Shown: piece after piece, positions 1-8,442 of the stretch
Numbering within the stretch: position 1 is the stretch's first letter
Layout of the letters: each line of letters starts with the position of its first letter
NCBI GenBank assembly: GCA_964484465.1
Contig: CAZAFL010000017.1
Span: 3,628 to 67,627 of the forward strand
DNA length: 64,000 nucleotides
From: CAZAFL01 sp964484465
GTDB taxonomy: Bacteria > Bacteroidota > Ignavibacteria > UBA10030 > SZUA-254
Direction of reading: 5' to 3'
Position numbers and translations under genes: made by a program
The notes under the pieces: model-generated
Seen by the model: only the letters and a program-made list of their open reading frames with translations
What the model was told of the DNA's origin: nothing
Database searches by the model: none

Positions 1-2
1 AT

Positions 3-62
3 GATGATGAACCAGATCCCGATGACGATGATTCGGATAATCCTGATCCGGATAATAATTAA
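3..62 (+). CDS. C-terminal tail of an unknown acidic protein (5' truncated)
   Basis: The frame beginning at base 3 is open and reads an Asp/Pro/Asn-rich tail of 19 residues ending in TAA at 60-62. Such acidic DP repeats are typical of the C-terminal tail of secreted or calcium-binding proteins, or of a linker tail. It lies 27 nt before pyrK on the same strand. Only the tail is in the window, so no function can be given. The low complexity means a chance open frame is possible. Confidence 0.4.
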   Translation, partial: DDEPDPDDDDSDNPDPDNN

Positions 63-89
63 CTATCCTGCTCGTACGTAACTCTTTCA

Positions 90-854
90 ATGATTCATAC
101 GTCGTGTGTTGTTCGCTCTCTCAGGAAAGTGGGGCCGGACATCTTTGTGCTCAATCTGTTTTCACCGGAAATTTCCCCGCGTATCGGCGCCGGGCAGTTT
201 GTCAATATCAGAATTACTGATAGCTGTCGACCGCTATTGCGCCGCCCGTTCAGTGTTTATCGCGTAGAGCATGATTGCTTTGAGATTATTTTTAATATCG
301 TCGGTCTCGGCACGAAGATACTTTCGACACAGCAGGAAGGGGACATTCTGGATGTTATCGGGCCATTAGGAAACGGATTTACCACAGACGATACATTTGA
401 TTCAGGGATGCTTGTCGCTGGAGGGCTGGGTGTTGCACCGCTTCCATTGATTACTTCTGAACTTCGCAAACAGCGAAAAAGCATTACAACGTTTGTCGGT
501 GCAAAGAGCGGTAACTTGTTGATTACCGACTATTTAATGAATGTCAAATGTGCTGCGGACGACGGAACAGCGGAATTCCACGGGACTGTCGTAGAGCTAC
601 TCGTTCAACAGCTCAAAGCAGACAATTATAATCACTCAAAAATATTCGCCTGTGGCCCAAATCCAATGTTACGTCGGCTCTCGCAGGTTGCGGCCGAATT
701 CAATATTCCCTGTGAAATGTCATTGGAGAGCGCGATGGCGTGCGGTATCGGGATCTGTCAGGGGTGTCCTGTTGAAAATTGCGGTGGGGACAAAAAATAT
801 TCACTTATTTGCACAGATGGTCCGGTATTTGATTCTCAAAAAATTCAAATTTGA
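90..854 (+). CDS. pyrK: Dihydroorotate dehydrogenase B, electron transfer subunit PyrK
   Basis: PyrK (254 aa) passes electrons from the FMN of PyrD to NAD+ through FAD and a [2Fe-2S] cluster, in the fourth step of pyrimidine synthesis. An N-terminal ferredoxin-reductase barrel carries the FAD motif RPFS (52-55). It is followed by a Rossmann-type NAD domain with GGLGVAP (111-117) and CGPNPM (188-193). A C-terminal cluster of four cysteines (Cys218, 223, 226, 241; spacing C-x4-C-x2-C then ICTDGP) matches the PyrK iron-sulfur site. Length is normal. pyrD starts 6 nt after the stop, so the two subunits are made together. The ATG at 90 gives the usual N-terminus. Confidence 0.95.
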   Translation: MIHTSCVVRSLRKVGPDIFVLNLFSPEISPRIGAGQFVNIRITDSCRPLLRRPFSVYRVEHDCFEIIFNIVGLGTKILSTQQEGDILDVIGPLGNGFTTDDTFDSGMLVAGGLGVAPLPLITSELRKQRKSITTFVGAKSGNLLITDYLMNVKCAADDGTAEFHGTVVELLVQQLKADNYNHSKIFACGPNPMLRRLSQVAAEFNIPCEMSLESAMACGIGICQGCPVENCGGDKKYSLICTDGPVFDSQKIQI

Positions 855-860
855 AATGCC

Positions 861-1802
861 ATGAACCTGAATGTAACCATCGGCGGTTTAACGTTGAAGA
901 ATCCGGTCCTTGTTGCATCGGGAACATTTGGATATGGAGACGATTGCGGCGAACTTGTCGATGTCAACCAACTCGGAGGCATTATTACGAAATCTCTATC
1001 GCTGAAGCCGAGAGACGGGAATCCACCCCCCCGCATAGTCGAAACGGCAAGCGGTATGTTAAATTCGATTGGTCTTGCCAATATCGGCGTTCAAAAATTT
1101 GTTGAAGAAAAACTCCCCTTTCTTGACACAGTGCAAACCGCGGTCATAGCGAATATTGCCGCAAGCAGCGTTGAAGAATATTGCGAGGTTGTTTCGATAC
1201 TCGAAGATCATGATGGGATTGACGGGTATGAGATTAATGTCTCATGTCCGAACGTGAGAGAAGGTGGTTTGAGTTTCGGGACTCGCCCTGAAATGACCGC
1301 CGGGATAACAAGAGAGGTTCGGAAAAGAACGAGCAAACCTCTGATCATCAAGCTTACACCAAACGTGACACACATTTCGGAATTTGCCCGTGGTGTTGCT
1401 GCAGAAGGCGCGGATGCGGTTTCATTAATCAATACGGTCATCGGCATGGCGGTGGACATCGAACATCGCACGCCGAAGTTGTTTACAACGACCGGCGGAC
1501 TCTCCGGCCCTGCAATTAAGCCGATCGCACTTGCAAAAGTGTATGAAGTAGCACAGGCAGTTGATATTCCGATTATCGGCATCGGGGGAATTATGTCGGC
1601 CGAAGACGCAATCGAATTTCTTCTGGTCGGCGCTTCAGCTATAGAGGTGGGAACGGCGAATTACGTCGACCCTGCCGCAGGAATGAAAATTTCAGAAGGC
1701 ATTAAGCAATATTGTCTTCGGCATCAGATCGAAAATGTCTCCGACCTTGTTGGGACATTACAGTCTTCCAAGGAGTTTTCTGTAATCCACAGCTGGTTGT
1801 AA
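861..1802 (+). CDS. pyrD: Dihydroorotate dehydrogenase B, catalytic subunit PyrD (class 1B)
   Basis: FMN-dependent oxidation of dihydroorotate to orotate (313 aa, TIM barrel). The motif NVSCPNV near residue 129 supplies the cysteine that acts as catalytic base in class 1 enzymes. Its pairing with pyrK makes it the NAD-linked heterotetrameric 1B type rather than the quinone-linked class 2. KLTPNV, INTV and the glycine-rich GIGGI phosphate-binding stretch (about 240) are also present. It starts 6 nt after pyrK. The 3' end overlaps a longer open frame belonging to folC, whose real start is taken downstream. Confidence 0.95.
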   Translation: MNLNVTIGGLTLKNPVLVASGTFGYGDDCGELVDVNQLGGIITKSLSLKPRDGNPPPRIVETASGMLNSIGLANIGVQKFVEEKLPFLDTVQTAVIANIAASSVEEYCEVVSILEDHDGIDGYEINVSCPNVREGGLSFGTRPEMTAGITREVRKRTSKPLIIKLTPNVTHISEFARGVAAEGADAVSLINTVIGMAVDIEHRTPKLFTTTGGLSGPAIKPIALAKVYEVAQAVDIPIIGIGGIMSAEDAIEFLLVGASAIEVGTANYVDPAAGMKISEGIKQYCLRHQIENVSDLVGTLQSSKEFSVIHSWL

Positions 1803-1819
1803 CACTTCTTCATTCTCCT

Positions 1820-3115
1820 TTGTCCGATTATAACAACACTCTAAGGTTTTTGTATGACCTTCAGCTGTTTGGCATCAAGGTTGGACTGCGTAACATTCAG
1901 TCGCTCGTTCAGTTTCTCGGCTTTCCCCACCTTCATTATCCGACGATACATATCGCCGGCACGAATGGAAAGGGGTCGATAGCTGCAATGATTTCATCCA
2001 TCCTTACCGCGTCCGGGTACCGTACGGGACTGTATACGTCTCCTCACCTGGTTCGATTTAATGAACGCATCCGAATAAACGGTCAACAAATTTCGGATGA
2101 TGATATTGTTGGATATACTGCACTTCTTCGGCCGCAAATTGTAAAAATGCAGGCGACTTTTTTTGAGGCAACGACGGCAATTGCGTTCAGGTATTTCGCA
2201 GACCGTCAAGTCGATTTTGCCGTAATTGAAACAGGATTGGGTGGGCGTCTCGACGCGACAAATGTTGTGGTTCCGGCTCTGAGTATTATTACGAATATTG
2301 GGATTGACCACACGGAATATTTGGGAAAGACGTACAAAAAAATTGCTTATGAAAAAGGGGGTATAATCAAGCAAGGAGTGCCGTGCCTTACTGGGACGAA
2401 TAATCCTTCTGCGCTCAATATGCTGAGACAGATTGCACGGGAAAAAAAAGCGAGGTTGATTCAATCTAACAAGTACTCATCCATTGCAATCCTCAAGTCT
2501 TCCCTCGACGGAACACATATTAATCTCAACACGGCAAGTAATGTATACAAGGACCTGGTTGTACCATTGGCGGGTGATCACCAGGCAACAAATCTTCAGG
2601 TTGCCATCAATGCAGTTGAATTCTTGAAAGAATCGCGGAATGCTACCAACGTCACAAAGAAGAGCATTATTGCAGGTTTGAATCGTATTGTTCACAATAC
2701 CGGCTGGAGAGGTCGTATTGATGTCCTGAGGAAAAATCCTTTAATTGTTGCTGATGTTGCGCATAATCCCGATGGAGTGTCGGCACTCGTCTCTTCATTA
2801 CGCAAGCTTCTGGGAGGAAGAGTTGTCCTGGTATTCGGTGTTATGAAGGATAAAGATTACCGTTCGATGTTTTCAACTCTCTTGCCACTTGCCCGAATGA
2901 CCGTTGCAGTACAACCCAAAACTCCCCGTGCGTTGGAAAGCAAGTTGATTGTTCAGGAGTTACATACTCATGGGTCTAAGGCACTCAATGGAGGGTCTGT
3001 CAGAAGTGGTATGGAAATTGCTCGGAAAGAAGCCAGAAGGGATGAAGTAATCCTTGTCACGGGGTCTCATTATGTCGTCGGGGATGCAATGAAGGTTTTG
3101 AAAATTTCGGCGTGA
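1820..3115 (+). CDS. folC: Bifunctional folylpolyglutamate synthase / dihydrofolate synthase
   Basis: FolC adds glutamate to dihydropteroate and folates with ATP. The P-loop is in HIAGTNGKGS (about residues 35-45), followed by the family pattern TSPHLVRFNERI, the ETGLGGRLDATN block and the C-terminal ligase motif VADVAHNPDG. No ATG lies in frame before the conserved region. TTG at 1820 gives MSDYNN...LYDLQLFGIKVGL, which matches the family N-terminus, a length of 431 aa and an 18-nt gap after pyrD. A longer open frame reaches back into pyrD but is not needed. No Shine-Dalgarno sequence is visible, so the start is inferred from the protein alone. Confidence 0.92.
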   Translation: MSDYNNTLRFLYDLQLFGIKVGLRNIQSLVQFLGFPHLHYPTIHIAGTNGKGSIAAMISSILTASGYRTGLYTSPHLVRFNERIRINGQQISDDDIVGYTALLRPQIVKMQATFFEATTAIAFRYFADRQVDFAVIETGLGGRLDATNVVVPALSIITNIGIDHTEYLGKTYKKIAYEKGGIIKQGVPCLTGTNNPSALNMLRQIAREKKARLIQSNKYSSIAILKSSLDGTHINLNTASNVYKDLVVPLAGDHQATNLQVAINAVEFLKESRNATNVTKKSIIAGLNRIVHNTGWRGRIDVLRKNPLIVADVAHNPDGVSALVSSLRKLLGGRVVLVFGVMKDKDYRSMFSTLLPLARMTVAVQPKTPRALESKLIVQELHTHGSKALNGGSVRSGMEIARKEARRDEVILVTGSHYVVGDAMKVLKISA

Positions 3116-3119
3116 ATAC

Positions 3120-3148
3120 TTGACTTTCAATTTGAAATCATTTATATT
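3120..3148 (+). promoter_or_regulatory. Candidate sigma70-type promoter for rho
   Basis: TTGACT (3120-3125), a 17-bp spacer and TATATT (3143-3148) begin 5 nt after the folC stop. A start near 3155 would give rho a 5' leader of about 185 nt. The rest of the 3149-3340 gap is A/T- and pyrimidine-rich with no clear strong hairpin or open frame. Long unstructured leaders fit Rho autoregulation as known in E. coli, but that is inference. Confidence 0.5.
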
Positions 3149-3340
3149 TTTCAAGGTATTCTAGAGGAAGCACGAATTCTCATCGTGTTGTTAACTTAAC
3201 CACTGCAAACACATCATCTTTTATCCTCAATCCAAGAGACTAACTGAACAGATGTAGTCGTCAAGCATGTAACTTCATGCAAATCAAAAAATTTAAACGA
3301 CGTTTGTTCAAACTCTCATAATCAAGAAAGAGATCGCTCT

Positions 3341-4594
3341 ATGCCAATGGATATTGCAGAGCTGAAGTCGAAGAAGATTTCAGAGCTGACAAAGATTGCC
3401 AAAGATTTGAATATCTCCGGCTATACCGACCTGCGGAAACAGGACTTAATTTTCAAAATTCTTGAAGCCCAAACCGAGAAAGACGGCTTGACATTCAGTA
3501 AGGGAGTCCTAGAAGTTCTTCCCGACGGCTATGGCTTCCTTCGGTCTGTCGATTACCACTATCTTCCTTCACCTGACGATATTTACGTTTCGCCCTCCCA
3601 AATTAAGAAATTCATGCTGAGAACCGGTGATACTGTAAGCGGTCAGGTGAGGCCTCCCAAGGAAGGAGAGCGTTTTTTTGCCCTCCTGCGTGTCGAAGCA
3701 GTAAATGATGAAAATCCGGATGCAATCCGCGACCGCGTACTGTTCGATAATCTTACGCCACTTTACCCCAACTCCCGTCTCCGTCTTGAAACTTCTCCGG
3801 GTGAGTACTCAATGCGCATCATGGATCTGCTGGACCCGCTCGGGAAAGGACAACGCGGGATGATTGTTTCTCCTCCTAAAGCAGGGAAGACAATCCTGCT
3901 TCAAAAAATTGCAAACAGCATTTTGCGAAATCATCCCGAGGTATTCCTCATCGTGCTGCTGATAGATGAGCGGCCGGAAGAAGTCACCGATATGGAACGA
4001 TCGGTCAATGCCGAAGTCGTCAGCTCCACATTTGACGAACCACCTGAACGGCACGTTCAGGTTGCCGATATGGTGCTGGAGAAAGCGAAACGATTGGTTG
4101 AAGCGAAGAAGGATGTCGTTATTCTGTTGGATAGCATTACCCGTCTGGCAAGAGCGCACAACACCGTCGTTCCGCATAGCGGAAAAATTCTTTCCGGAGG
4201 TGTCGATGCCAATGCCCTTCATCGCCCCAAACGGTTTTTCGGAGCGGCCCGCAATGTCGAAGAAGGCGGAAGCCTCACCATTATTGCCACCGCTCTCATC
4301 GAGACGGGAAGCAGGATGGATGAAGTGATTTTTGAAGAATTCAAGGGCACTGGGAATATGGAAATTATCCTCGACCGTAAACTTGCCGACAAGCGAATGT
4401 TTCCTGCAATTGATGTTAATCGCTCCGGCACGCGAAAAGAAGAAATCCTTTTTGAGGCGGATGAGCTCAATCGTGTGTGGATATTGAGGAAGTTCCTGAG
4501 CGACTTTTCCACTGTTGAAGCAATGGAATTCCTTACAGAAAAAATGCGCGGGACAAAATCGAACAAAGAGTTCCTGCGTTCGATGAACAGTTGA
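3341..4594 (+). CDS. rho: Transcription termination factor Rho
   Basis: Hexameric RNA helicase that ends transcription. The 417-aa protein has an N-terminal SAP-like helical region (1-50), a cold-shock-type RNA-binding domain (about 52-125, with GVLEVLPDGYGFLR) and the RecA-like ATPase. The ATPase shows Walker A PPKAGKT (about 177-184), Walker B VVILLDSITRLARA, the Q-loop region and the R-loop area around KGTGNMEI and DRKLADKR. Length is that of standard Rho. The large basic or Asn-rich insertion between the RNA-binding domains seen in many Bacteroidetes and Actinobacteria is absent. ATG at 3341 is used; a second ATG two codons later is equally possible. Confidence 0.97.
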   Translation: MPMDIAELKSKKISELTKIAKDLNISGYTDLRKQDLIFKILEAQTEKDGLTFSKGVLEVLPDGYGFLRSVDYHYLPSPDDIYVSPSQIKKFMLRTGDTVSGQVRPPKEGERFFALLRVEAVNDENPDAIRDRVLFDNLTPLYPNSRLRLETSPGEYSMRIMDLLDPLGKGQRGMIVSPPKAGKTILLQKIANSILRNHPEVFLIVLLIDERPEEVTDMERSVNAEVVSSTFDEPPERHVQVADMVLEKAKRLVEAKKDVVILLDSITRLARAHNTVVPHSGKILSGGVDANALHRPKRFFGAARNVEEGGSLTIIATALIETGSRMDEVIFEEFKGTGNMEIILDRKLADKRMFPAIDVNRSGTRKEEILFEADELNRVWILRKFLSDFSTVEAMEFLTEKMRGTKSNKEFLRSMNS

Positions 4595-4642
4595 CAGAGT
4601 ATTCCTGAAAATAGCCCTTTCTAGGCATTTTTTGGTTTTTTC

Positions 4643-4671
4643 TTGCTTTTCATTCCGGCAAGTCTTACATT
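4643..4671 (+). promoter_or_regulatory. Candidate promoter for the OmpA/TSP3 gene
   Basis: TTGCTT (4643-4648), a 17-bp spacer and TACATT (4666-4671) lie 35 nt before the chosen ATG. TACATTTG also fits the Bacteroidetes -7 element TAnnTTTG, with TTG 20 nt upstream, so the site satisfies both promoter models. It supports the downstream ATG at 4706 over the TTG at 4643. Confidence 0.45.
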
Positions 4672-4705
4672 TGTTCAACCCAAGAAACATCCTGTTTTCC
4701 TCAAA

Positions 4706-6247
4706 ATGTTTAAATCTTTTTTTTCCATTGTTGTAACATCTGTCATTCTGAGTAGTGTTGGTTATTCCCAGCCTACTCAAGATAAACCAGAAGCCTTTGG
4801 CGCGGGAGTCACCTTTGGCGGACTTTTTCCTTTGACTGATGTAAAGGGCGGACGCTTTGGCCCGTATGCGCGTCTGTTTGGTAGATATTATCCTTCCGAA
4901 CATTTAGCAGCTGAAGCGGGAATCGGCTTGGGAACTCTTGAGGCATCCGAGATAGGCGGAAACTTTTTTTCCTCTACTATTATTCCCATCGACTTTCGTC
5001 TCATGCTTCAGCCGGTGAAGGAAGGAAAAATCACACCGTTTCTATTTGGCGGAATAGGTATTCTCCACTTCAATCCTGTCGATAAACAGGACAACGACCT
5101 GTTGAGGAATTCCCAGGGTGCATACAATAAACAAACGGTGACAGCTCCGCTCGGTGCCGGTCTTCAATATTTTATTACTGATAATACGGCGCTGGAACTG
5201 AACGGATCCTACAATATTACCCTTACCGACAATCTGGATGATGGTCAGCCGTATGGTAGCGCCCCCGGAAGCAATGATGGATTTTGGGGAGTTGCTGTAA
5301 ATTTCTTCTCATTTCTTTCTTCAGTCAACGATGATATCGACGGCGACGGTTTAAAAAATAATGAGGAGCATCAAATTGGCACTGATCCGTTTAATCCGGA
5401 TACGGACGGTGACGGACTCACAGATGGAGAAGAGGTCCTGACCTATAAAACGAATCCCCTGAACCCGGATACTGACGGCGACGGGCTCAAGGACGGAGAA
5501 GAAGTTCACAAGTATCACACTGATCCTCTGAAGCGGGACACTGATGGCGATGGGTTGAGTGACGGTGATGAAGTGCTTTTGTACCACACAGATCCTCTTA
5601 AGGTCGATACCGATGGCGATGGGTTGAGTGACGGTGATGAAGTATTGAAGTATCACACCGACCCGTTAAAAGTCGATACTGATGGCGATGGGTTGAGTGA
5701 CGGTGATGAAGTATTGAAGTATCACACCGACCCGTTAAAAGTTGATACTGATGGCGATGGGTTGAGTGACGGTGATGAAGTGCTGAAATACCATACTGAC
5801 CCGTTGAAAATGGACACTGACGATGGGGGTATGCCGGATGGAAAAGAAATTCAGCTGGGTCTGAATCCTCTTGACCCGAGTGATGATGTACCGATCATAA
5901 AACCGGGCGAACGTGTTATTCTTGAAGGAGTGAACTTTGAGACGGCAAAAACGACTCTTCTGCCTGGGGCAAAAGTGATCCTCGACCAGGTAGCTTCCAG
6001 CCTCAAGGCTTACCCGACTGCCGAGGTTGCCATTCATGGCCATACTGATAATGTCGGCGGGGCGAAATACAACATGAAACTCTCCCAGGGACGAGCCGAG
6101 TCTGTGAAGAATTATCTCGTTACGAAAGGGATTGATGCATCGCGCATCGCGACCAAAGGTTTTGGGTTTACCAAACCTATCGGTGATAACTCGACGAGTG
6201 AAGGCAGAGCCAAAAACCGCAGGATAGAATTTGTTCGGATTAAATAG
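4706..6247 (+). CDS. OmpA-family outer-membrane protein with thrombospondin type 3 repeats
   Basis: Structural porin-like protein that probably anchors the outer membrane to peptidoglycan (513 aa). The signal peptide spans residues 1-22 (ending GYSQ). An eight-stranded OmpA-like barrel follows (about 25-205). Next is a calcium-binding TSP3 stalk of 23-residue units of the form DTDGDGLSDGDEVLKYHTDP (about 211-391), then a C-terminal OmpA/MotB peptidoglycan-binding domain (about 405-513). The last contains GHTDNVGG, LSQGRAESVKNYL and the NRRIEF end. The ATG at 4706 begins a proper signal peptide; the upstream TTG at 4643 adds an unlikely 21 residues. A rho-independent terminator follows, so the gene is a single transcription unit. 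Several stalk units are almost identical at DNA level. Confidence 0.92.
   Translation: MFKSFFSIVVTSVILSSVGYSQPTQDKPEAFGAGVTFGGLFPLTDVKGGRFGPYARLFGRYYPSEHLAAEAGIGLGTLEASEIGGNFFSSTIIPIDFRLMLQPVKEGKITPFLFGGIGILHFNPVDKQDNDLLRNSQGAYNKQTVTAPLGAGLQYFITDNTALELNGSYNITLTDNLDDGQPYGSAPGSNDGFWGVAVNFFSFLSSVNDDIDGDGLKNNEEHQIGTDPFNPDTDGDGLTDGEEVLTYKTNPLNPDTDGDGLKDGEEVHKYHTDPLKRDTDGDGLSDGDEVLLYHTDPLKVDTDGDGLSDGDEVLKYHTDPLKVDTDGDGLSDGDEVLKYHTDPLKVDTDGDGLSDGDEVLKYHTDPLKMDTDDGGMPDGKEIQLGLNPLDPSDDVPIIKPGERVILEGVNFETAKTTLLPGAKVILDQVASSLKAYPTAEVAIHGHTDNVGGAKYNMKLSQGRAESVKNYLVTKGIDASRIATKGFGFTKPIGDNSTSEGRAKNRRIEFVRIK
5399..5830 (+). repeat. 69-bp tandem repeats coding the TSP3 stalk
   Basis: Units start at 5399, 5468, 5537, 5606, 5675, 5744 and (degenerate) 5813, each 69 bp or 23 codons, in phase with the gene. 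The units beginning at 5606, 5675 and 5744 are close to identical even at third codon positions, whereas the first two differ clearly. This implies recent expansion from one end. A change of copy number keeps the frame and alters stalk length. Confidence 0.9.
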
Positions 6248-6272
6248 TCGGATATACGGAATAAATGTAGTT

Positions 6273-6306
6273 GATCCCGATAGCAGTTGCTGTTGGGATT
6301 TTTTTT
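6273..6306 (+). terminator. Rho-independent terminator after the OmpA gene
   Basis: ATCCC (6274-6278) pairs with GGGAT (6295-6299), with an inner CAG/CTG pairing. The stem is followed by a run of eight T ending at 6306. It separates the OmpA gene from the thiolase operon. Confidence 0.7.
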
Positions 6307-6357
6307 GCATTTTTATTGGAATTGTCTTAACTTTGACCGAAGAAAATCGAATCAGAC

Positions 6358-7533
6358 ATGAGAGAAGTAGTTATTACAAGCGCGTGTAGAACACCGATCG
6401 GTTCCTTCGGCGGCAGCCTGAGTTCCCTTCCTGCTCCTCGACTTGGTTCGTTAGTCATAGAAGAGGCCATCAAAAAGTCAGGCATCGGAAAAAAAGAAAT
6501 TGATGAAGTGATCATGGGCTGTGTGTTAACAGCTGGTGTCGGACAGGCCCCAGCACGGCAAGCTGCAATATTCGCTGGATTACCCGCATCTGTTCAGGCG
6601 ATGACCATCAACAAGGTTTGCGGGTCGGGGCTTAAAGCCATCATGCTTGCATCTCAGGCAATCGCACTCGGTGATGCGGATATCGTTGTTGCGGGTGGAA
6701 TGGAAAGCATGTCGAATACTCCATATCTGCTTGAAAAAGCCCGAACCGGCTATCGCATGGGGAATGCTCAACTCGTTGATTCGATGATCAAGGACGGTTT
6801 ATGGGACGTCTATAACGATTTCCATATGGGGATGGCAGCGGAATTGTGTGCGAAGGAATGTGCCATACCCAGGGACGCACAGGACGAATTTGCGGTGCTG
6901 AGCTACCGACGTGCACTTGAGGCTCAAAAAAATTGCCACTTCAAAGAGGAAATAGTCCCTGTATCTATTCCCCAAAAAAACGGGGAGCCTCTGGTTGTAA
7001 AAGAAGATGAAGAACCGAAAAAAGTGAAATTTGATAGAATTGCAACTCTAAAACCAGCTTTTCTGAAGGACGGTACCGTTACAGCTGCAAATGCTTCAAA
7101 AATTAATGATGGCGCTGCAGCAGTTGTTGTCATGGCAAAGGATAGAGCAAAAACACTTGGGATTCCTGTGCTGGGGAAAATCGTCGCATCGGCATCCTCG
7201 GCAAAAAAACCTGAGTGGTTCACTACTGCACCTGCAGACGTCATTGCAAAAGTTCTTCAGAAAGCAGGATTACAAAAAGAGGATATAGATTTATTTGAAA
7301 TTAATGAAGCCTTTGCAGTCGTTAACCTTGCAGTCACTAATCTTCTGGGATTAGATGTGCAAAAAATAAATGTTAACGGAGGAGCCATTGCCCTCGGTCA
7401 TCCCATCGGAGCGAGCGGCGCCAGGATTCTTGTTACCCTTTTGCATGCTATGAAACAACGAAACGCAAAAAGAGGTTTGGCGGCAATTTGTATCGGGGGA
7501 GGAGAAGCCAGCGGTATGATAGTAGAACGATAA
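6358..7533 (+). CDS. atoB: Acetyl-CoA C-acetyltransferase (thiolase)
   Basis: Condenses two acetyl-CoA to acetoacetyl-CoA or runs the reverse thiolysis (391 aa, normal length). The nucleophile is Cys88 in NKVCGSG, the base is Cys378 in CIGGGEASG, with His348 in GHPIGASGAR and the NEAFAV motif. It is the first of three genes (thiolase, hydroxyacyl-CoA dehydrogenase, acyl-CoA dehydrogenase) that together carry three of the four reactions between acetyl-CoA and butyryl-CoA. No crotonase and no etfAB are in the window. The genes alone do not tell whether the direction is fatty-acid degradation or butanoate synthesis. Confidence 0.94.
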   Translation: MREVVITSACRTPIGSFGGSLSSLPAPRLGSLVIEEAIKKSGIGKKEIDEVIMGCVLTAGVGQAPARQAAIFAGLPASVQAMTINKVCGSGLKAIMLASQAIALGDADIVVAGGMESMSNTPYLLEKARTGYRMGNAQLVDSMIKDGLWDVYNDFHMGMAAELCAKECAIPRDAQDEFAVLSYRRALEAQKNCHFKEEIVPVSIPQKNGEPLVVKEDEEPKKVKFDRIATLKPAFLKDGTVTAANASKINDGAAAVVVMAKDRAKTLGIPVLGKIVASASSAKKPEWFTTAPADVIAKVLQKAGLQKEDIDLFEINEAFAVVNLAVTNLLGLDVQKINVNGGAIALGHPIGASGARILVTLLHAMKQRNAKRGLAAICIGGGEASGMIVER

Positions 7534-7551
7534 TGTTAAAAATCTGACGGG

Positions 7552-8409
7552 ATGGAAATCAGGAACGTTACTGTTATCGGTGCCGGAACTATGGGCAATG
7601 GAATTGCCCACACGTTTGCGCAATTCGGTTTTTCAGTTACTCTCCACGATATCAAGCCTGCATTTATCGAACGAGGACTTGCTGCTATTCGTACCAACCT
7701 CGACCGCCAGGTAAAAAAAGGTCTGCTCATCGATGACCAAAAAGCTCAGATTCTTTCCCGTATCCGGACAACTACCTCTCTTCAGGAATCAGCACAGAAT
7801 GCCGACCTCATCGTTGAAGCGGCAACGGAGGACAAGGCAATCAAAATTGATATTTTTCGTGCAGTGGACGCCTCGTCGGGGTCGCATGCAATTTTAGCCT
7901 CCAATACCTCTTCAATCTCTATCACCGAAATTGCGGCAAGTACAAAACGGCCGGCAAATGTTATCGGAATGCATTTCATGAATCCCGTGCCGGTGATGAA
8001 GCTGGTGGAAGTTATCCGCGGGCTCGCAACCTCTGATGACACATTTCAGACTGTTAAATCGGTAAGCCTACAGCTCGGCAAGGAGCCGGTAGAAGTGAAC
8101 GATTATCCCGGGTTTATCTCCAACCGAATTTTGCTGCCGATGATTAATGAAGCGATTTATTGTGTTATGGAAGGGGTAGCTTCGCCGGAATCAGTTGACA
8201 CTGTAATGAAATTAGGAATGAATCATCCCATGGGCCCTCTCGCTCTCGCGGATTTCATCGGGCTCGACGTCTGCCTGGCGATCATGAATGTGCTGCACAC
8301 CGGGCTTGGAGACTCAAAATACAGACCTTGCCCCTTGCTCAAGAAAATGGTTACCGCTGGCCGGTTAGGACGTAAGACAGGCAAAGGGTTTTATGAATAT
8401 ACTGCCTGA
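7552..8409 (+). CDS. hbd: 3-hydroxybutyryl-CoA dehydrogenase
   Basis: NAD(P)-dependent oxidation of 3-hydroxyacyl-CoA (285 aa), the short form without a fused hydratase. The Rossmann motif GAGTMG spans residues 10-15. The catalytic pair is His141 in GMHFMNPVP and Glu153. The C-terminal helical domain holds SNR and the NHPMGP/LADFIGLD blocks. It lies 18 nt after the thiolase stop and 33 nt before the acyl-CoA dehydrogenase, so it is in the same transcript. Confidence 0.93.
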   Translation: MEIRNVTVIGAGTMGNGIAHTFAQFGFSVTLHDIKPAFIERGLAAIRTNLDRQVKKGLLIDDQKAQILSRIRTTTSLQESAQNADLIVEAATEDKAIKIDIFRAVDASSGSHAILASNTSSISITEIAASTKRPANVIGMHFMNPVPVMKLVEVIRGLATSDDTFQTVKSVSLQLGKEPVEVNDYPGFISNRILLPMINEAIYCVMEGVASPESVDTVMKLGMNHPMGPLALADFIGLDVCLAIMNVLHTGLGDSKYRPCPLLKKMVTAGRLGRKTGKGFYEYTA

Positions 8410-8442
8410 GCCTGTCTGAACAATTGAGAAGGAATCTAGTCG

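Noticed and set aside
3809..4903. 364-residue open frame on the minus strand opposite rho
   Set aside because: It is antisense to highly conserved rho codons and has no recognisable domain; its composition is that of a mirrored coding strand.
5399..5830. CRISPR-like periodic repeat
   Set aside because: The 69-bp period is in coding frame without spacers and encodes TSP3 units.
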